Shown: positions 59,470 through 64,000 of the stretch, in pieces
How positions within the stretch are numbered: position 1 is the stretch's first letter
How the letters are laid out: the number at the start of each line of letters is the position of its first letter
Assembly (NCBI GenBank): GCA_035235625.1
Contig: CP141145.1
Coordinates: 25,360,563 to 25,424,562 of the forward strand
Direction: 5' to 3'
From: Saururus chinensis
Lineage: Eukaryota > Streptophyta > Magnoliopsida > Piperales > Saururaceae
Length of the DNA: 64,000 bases
Made by a program: the position numbers and the translations under genes
The notes under the pieces: generated by a model
What the model was told of the DNA's origin: nothing
What the model saw: the letters and a program-made list of their open reading frames with translations, nothing else
Database searches by the model: none

Positions 59470-59740
59470 ATTAAGAGCCTTAGAATTCTGACCCTCCATC
59501 CAAAGTCAGCCAAAGGTCCAAATTTGCCACTTAAAACCACTACTTAAGGGGTAGTTTGACTCAGGCCCATTACCTAGACAGTTTTAAAAGCCCAAAATAG
59601 TATCAATTGAGACAGTTGTGCCACTTGATATTTTAATACAAAAATAAGCCCAACTTTCTCCCAGTTGGCACAACTTCTCAATTGATCTATAAAAATAAAA
59701 TCTCCCACTTGGCTCAATTAAACTAAATTTGGTTCCCTCA
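59470..59740 (-). mobile_element. Copia LTR-like repeat, second part
   Basis: Continues the homology broken at 57313: ATTAAGAGCC, CTGACCCTC[CT]ATC, CACTTAAAACCAC, TTTTAATACAA, AATAAGCCCAA, CTTCTCAATTGA and AAATTTGGTT match 47648-47840 in order. It has an insertion with CAATTGAGACAGTTGTGCCA absent from the other copy. Confidence 0.75.
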
Positions 59741-60184
59741 CCATGACCACCCCCAAAAAAAATTATAAAGAGATGTTCACAAAAAGTTGTATATTCAAGC
59801 ACTGTCACAAGGAAATTTTTCCTATACATATTGCATAGTTAACAGGCATCCCTAATATAATTAGTATTGAGGATAAAAAAGAAACCAAAAGGCCAAAGTG
59901 TAAAAATATAACTTGCATTGCTAGCTTGACAACGTTGACAGGTACAAAAAGTAACTCCACATAAACCAATGGGTTGAGAAATAATATCATAATAGTAATA
60001 AAAAAGTGTATTTTCCCAATAATCTAAGCAGGGATTTTTAATTGTATTTGAGAGGGGATTAAGGGGATTGTATAGAGACAATGAGAAATAACAAATGTAA
60101 ATTTTATTTCTATTTTGTGTATCATCATAATATCTTACTCTTAACTATGTTCTTTATATGGATTTTATTTTTTTAATAAGCTTT
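59741..60184. other. Intervening DNA, nothing recognised
   Basis: AT-rich. Overlapping minus-strand frames at 59584-60081 are rich in Phe/Leu/Ile but show no known domain. Confidence 0.4.
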
Positions 60185-60703
60185 TATTTGTGACGCTCAT
60201 TGAGTGTCGCTAATAATTATTTTATTTTATTAGCAATGCTCAATAAACTTGCTACTAACATATTAGCAACATTTTTAAACAAACGTCACTAATATGTATG
60301 TTTGGCAAAAAAAATGGAAGTAATAGTATATTTGTTTGATAATGTTGCTAATACAAATATTATTAGCAACATTATAGTTTGAATGTTGCTAATTCCTATA
60401 TTATTAGTGATGTTAAATAAAGCATCACTACATTAATTATTAACTGTGTAAAGTAAACTATAGCTAAACTACTTATTGTGATGCAAAAAATGTGTCTCTA
60501 ATATAATTAGCAACGCCAAAAAAAGTTGCTAAAAGTTATTCTAGCAACGTTTGAATCTTTCCGTCATCATTTACTAATATTGACTGAGTTATTTGTGACA
60601 CTTTTTATGGCGTTAAATATGTGTCACAAATACCCATTAGTGATGCTAATCATACTATTTGCGACGCTAAATAGCATCTCTAATACCCTTATTTGTGCTA
60701 GTG
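60185..60703. mobile_element. Right arm of a second CACTA-type element
   Basis: Ends ATTTGTGCTAGTG at 60703 (complement CACTAGCACAAAT, a known CACTA-type terminus form) and is filled with TTAGCAACGC / GCGTCACTAATA-like subterminal words. The terminus differs from the CACTACAAGAAA and CACTACAACAAAA types elsewhere in the window. No left terminus is found. Confidence 0.65.
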
Positions 60704-62890
60704 TTGGGTTAAGAAAGAAGATATTGAGTATAATGTTGTGCACACTATGTTTAAAGTCTAACATTTTGACATGCGATACCTAGATAGTAGATGCTCAAAG
60801 CAAATGACTAATGACAACACTAAGTTCACACACTAAGTAGAAAAAGATGATGGGAAAATTACTTTTAGTGATGGGAGCTTAAAGTTGATGGGATTGGTAC
60901 TCTTCGTGTCTCTGGCTTGCATAACTTTAACAATGCTTTGTATGTGAGTGTCTTGAAAGCTAATTTGTTGAGCATGAGTCAAATTTCTGATTTTGGATTT
61001 GTTGTTAAATTCACTAGGAAATCTTGCTATATCATGGATAAATATGGAATGATATGTGTGAAAGGAATTAGGTCTCTCATGATAATTGTTACTATCTTGA
61101 TCCAATCTATTTTTTAAATAAGTCTTTGCTTGATAATACATTTTTGTGGCATCAAAGATTATAACATTTGAATTTTAGATATTTGATCAAGACAACCAAG
61201 AATGGAGTCTTTAGAGAGCCCCGATGTAGAAAATCCAAGAAAACTTGGTATGTGGTGCATTTCAAAAGGGTAAACAATCTAAATCCCCTCAAAAAGTTAA
61301 GACACGTCAAAATTGAAAAACCTTTAGAGTTGATTTGCATGGACCTTATGGAACCTAGCTATTCAAATTACTAGCTTAGGTGGGAAAAGTATATCTTAAT
61401 GATAGTTGATGACTTATTAAGATTTACATGGCTAGACTTTCTTAAAGAAAAATTTGATCCTTTTGAAGCATTTATGATTATTGTCTTGACCATTCAAAAC
61501 TTAAGCAGGATGACAATCAAGGCAGTTAAAAGTGATAGAGGATATGAATTTTTTTACAATAGATTCAAATAATTCTTTGATAATATGAGATTCACCATGA
61601 GTAACTCCTAAAATTCCACAACAAAATGGAGTGGTTGAAAAGAAAAATAAGACTATACATGAAAAGACTAGAGTGATGCTTCATGAGAAGAACCTGGCTA
61701 AACACTTTTGGGTAGAAGTTGTGAGTACTACTGCATACACCATCCATAGATTATACTTAAGACCTGGGACAATCTGAACTCCTTATGAGTTATAGAGATG
61801 AAAGAAAGCTTTATATAGTTTGAAGAAACCCGAAGAGCCTAGCATGATAGATTGATACAATTCTTAACAAAGCAGGGTTATATAAGAGGTGGTGTAGAGA
61901 AGACACTCTTCATCTAAAAATTTGGAAAGCATGTTGTGATGACACAAATATATATTGATGACATTATTTTTGTCTCCACCAATGACAAGTTGGCCAAAGC
62001 TTTTGCAAAAGAGATGAAAAAGGAATTTGAGATGAGTAAAGAAGGTTTGCTAACATATTTTCTTGGTTTGTAGGTACAACAAACTAATTCTATAATCTTC
62101 TTCTCACAATCCAAGTTTGCATAAGATCTTATGAAGAAATTTACGCTTCAAGATGCTAAACATGCCAAGACACCCACATCTGCTTCAGTAAAGTTAAGCA
62201 AAGACACCTCAGGTAATTGTTTAAACTATGTATATAAGTATGATATGTAGTCTTTTGTATTTAACTTTTAGCCACTTAGATATATTTCATAGTGTTAAAG
62301 TATGTGTTAGATATCAAGTTAACCCAAAGAGTCTCACATGATAGATGTTAAAAGAATCATCAAATGTGTTAGTGCCTCTATAGGACATGACTTGTGGAAC
62401 CCCTTTAACACGACCTCTAGAGCACTAGGGTACTTAGATGCTGATTAAGTAGACAATGTAGATGATAGGAAAAGTACTTCAGAAGGATATTTTTATGTAG
62501 GAAGCAATCTTGCATTTTTGTGTAGTAAAAAACAAAACTATGTTTCTTTTCCTATTGCTAAAGCTTAATATCTAGTTGTTGGAAATGGATGTACCCAGTT
62601 GATGTGGAAGGAATGCATGTTAATTGACTATGGACATTAGGGTGTAATGACTTTACACTGTGATAATATGAATTCAATTAAAAGTTCTTAAAATCTTGTT
62701 CAACATTCGTGCACTAAGCATATTACTATTTGACGTCATTTTATTCAAAATTTAGTTGAGGATAAAATGGTGAACTTGGAATACATTTCAATAGAGTTTC
62801 AACTAGTTGATTTGTTTATAAAACCCCTGGATTTCACTAGGTTTGTTAACCTAAGGAGGGCTATAGGGATTTCTTGCCCATAGTAGTCCT
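60704..62890 (+). mobile_element. Decayed Ty1/copia element, plus strand
   Basis: Ordered copia blocks with many stops. Protease-like IVDARCSKQMT-type text at about 60784 (the DSG motif is altered). Integrase blocks at 61320-61450 and KHFWVEVVSTTAYTIHRLYL-like text at about 61695-61760. RT: QIYIDDIIFVSTNDKLAKAF (about 61945-62010), then FEMSKEGLLTYFLGL. RNase H: GYLDAD (62430), DDRKSTSEGYFYVGSNLAFL (62460-62520), SKKQNYVSFPIAKA and LHCDNMNSI (62655-62680), ending near VDLFIKPLDFTRF (62805-62845). The IDDIIF and FEMS blocks resemble the SIRE/Maximus-type lineage. LTRs are not recognised. It is dead. Confidence 0.85.
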
Positions 62891-64000
62891 AAAGAAAAAT
62901 TACCCCGTGTTTTTTATTGAAAATTTTTTTGGGACACAATAGAAATAGTTTTTGCATGTTTTAGGTTTTTTTTTATGTTTAGGTATTTTAGTAATTGTGT
63001 TTTTTGACAATATAACAAGAGTATGATGAACAACACAATTGACCGATGAATTTTTGAACAATGTGGATCACATATTTTGTGCATAGTACTGGAAATCTTA
63101 AGCCAAGGGTATTATTTGTAAATCAATTGAGTAAAGCTTTAAGATTTATGCTACTACTATATGCATTGTTGATTTTCTCATTGTCTAAGTACTCACTTTT
63201 AGAATTCAAAACCTACTACTAGGTTAAATGTATAATGCTGTAGATTTACTTTTAGACTTTGATACTATTTGGTATTATAAAGTAGTTGAGCGGTTTGGAT
63301 TCCATTGCAAACTATATGAGATTTGATATGTTTATATTTTCCTTGAGTATCTTATGCAAACATTTGCAACATGGAGAAGGTTGCCTACATGAGTTATCTT
63401 ATGTTAGTGTGAATGCTATCATCACCTTGTTGCTATAAAAGATAATAAATTAATTATGAAAGTGCAAAGACACGAGAATTAAGAAAAAGTCAATGATAGC
63501 CCATAGATACAAACAAAAAAAGTCATATATTAAAATAGGTGGAAGGGAAAACTTGTAAATGAAAATAAATGTTGTATTGATACATTAATACTTTTTATTT
63601 CATTTTGATTATATATAAATCAATGATTAGACAATGAGCAAGTATGGGGCAAGTTTCTTGACAGACTCATTTACCAAGTAGTTGAAGAGAAAAAATTGGT
63701 TTTGACTATATTTTTTATTGATATCCTGAAATGAGTGTTTTTGAATTATCATAGTCTAATCTTTGACTTCATGCAAAACACGTTGACATATCTTACTATG
63801 TACTATGAATTTTAGTGCATGAAATTCTGATTTAGTCAACTAGCTATAAAGATTATGTTATGCTTAATATTGGATGCAGATTGTATAGGAATGAATCCTA
63901 GATTATTATGTTCATTCATAATATTGTTGGATGATTTTAACACATTTACATTTTTTGGAGAAAAAATTGACTTTCCTTGATTTTGAATCTTTAATGTTGT
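62891..64000. other. AT-rich right edge, no supported gene
   Basis: Follows the copia RNase H and may include its 3' untranslated part. I see no further domain, tandem array or terminal repeat before the window ends. Confidence 0.4.

Overview
This is a window of flowering-plant nuclear DNA: AT-rich, intron-containing and dominated by transposable elements. The nuclear genes are plant-specific in kind: a chloroplast RNA-binding protein with a transit peptide, a CYP86-type P450, a serine carboxypeptidase-like tail and a NET-domain (GTE/BET-type) tail. Nothing fixes the order or family of the plant. There are no prokaryotic operons, CRISPR arrays or tRNA/rRNA genes that I can see.

Genes. (1) At the left edge (106-255) is the last exon of a serine carboxypeptidase-like gene, whose catalytic His position reads Gln. 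(2) At 5397-9220 (+) is a complete four-exon gene for a CP31-type chloroplast ribonucleoprotein of 305 residues: transit peptide, acidic linker, two RRMs. (3) At 31780-33372 (-) is a single-exon CYP86B-type cytochrome P450 of 530 residues, probably a very-long-chain fatty-acid omega-hydroxylase for suberin. (4) At 45886-47107 (-) are the last two exons of a NET-domain gene, with a solo copia LTR in the intron between them; upstream exons are not visible. (5) At 20078-20230 (-) is a broken fragment of the N-terminus of S-adenosylhomocysteine hydrolase. No functional link between these genes is apparent.

Repeats, left to right. An old LTR remnant (830-1340), a Stowaway-type MITE (11215-11422), a copia relic (12930-13790) and a Mutator-type MITE with a perfect 9-bp target duplication (14893-15509) lie in the first third. 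At 20539-29114 a structurally complete, non-coding LTR retrotransposon sits in an older element. It has 2.2-kb LTRs, a CTCAA target duplication, a PBS and a PPT, but no gag-pol. From 31 to 44 kb come LINE relics, a CACTA arm, gypsy and copia relics, and a duplicated segment (X1/X2) around a truncated CACTA arm. From 47 to 60 kb there is a nested complex on the minus strand: a copia element split by a complete non-autonomous CACTA element (48270-51334) and by a solo gypsy-type LTR (57314-59469). A second CACTA arm and a decayed plus-strand copia element occupy 60.2-62.9 kb.

The strongest second-look items are the non-coding LTR element with its structured LTRs, a conserved LTR core block recurring at several loci, the filled and empty target sites of one solo LTR in the same window, the CACTA element built of mirrored TC/GA tracts and TAGCGACGC-type subterminal repeats, and the carboxypeptidase His-to-Gln change. 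All identifications are from reading the sequence; no database search was run.
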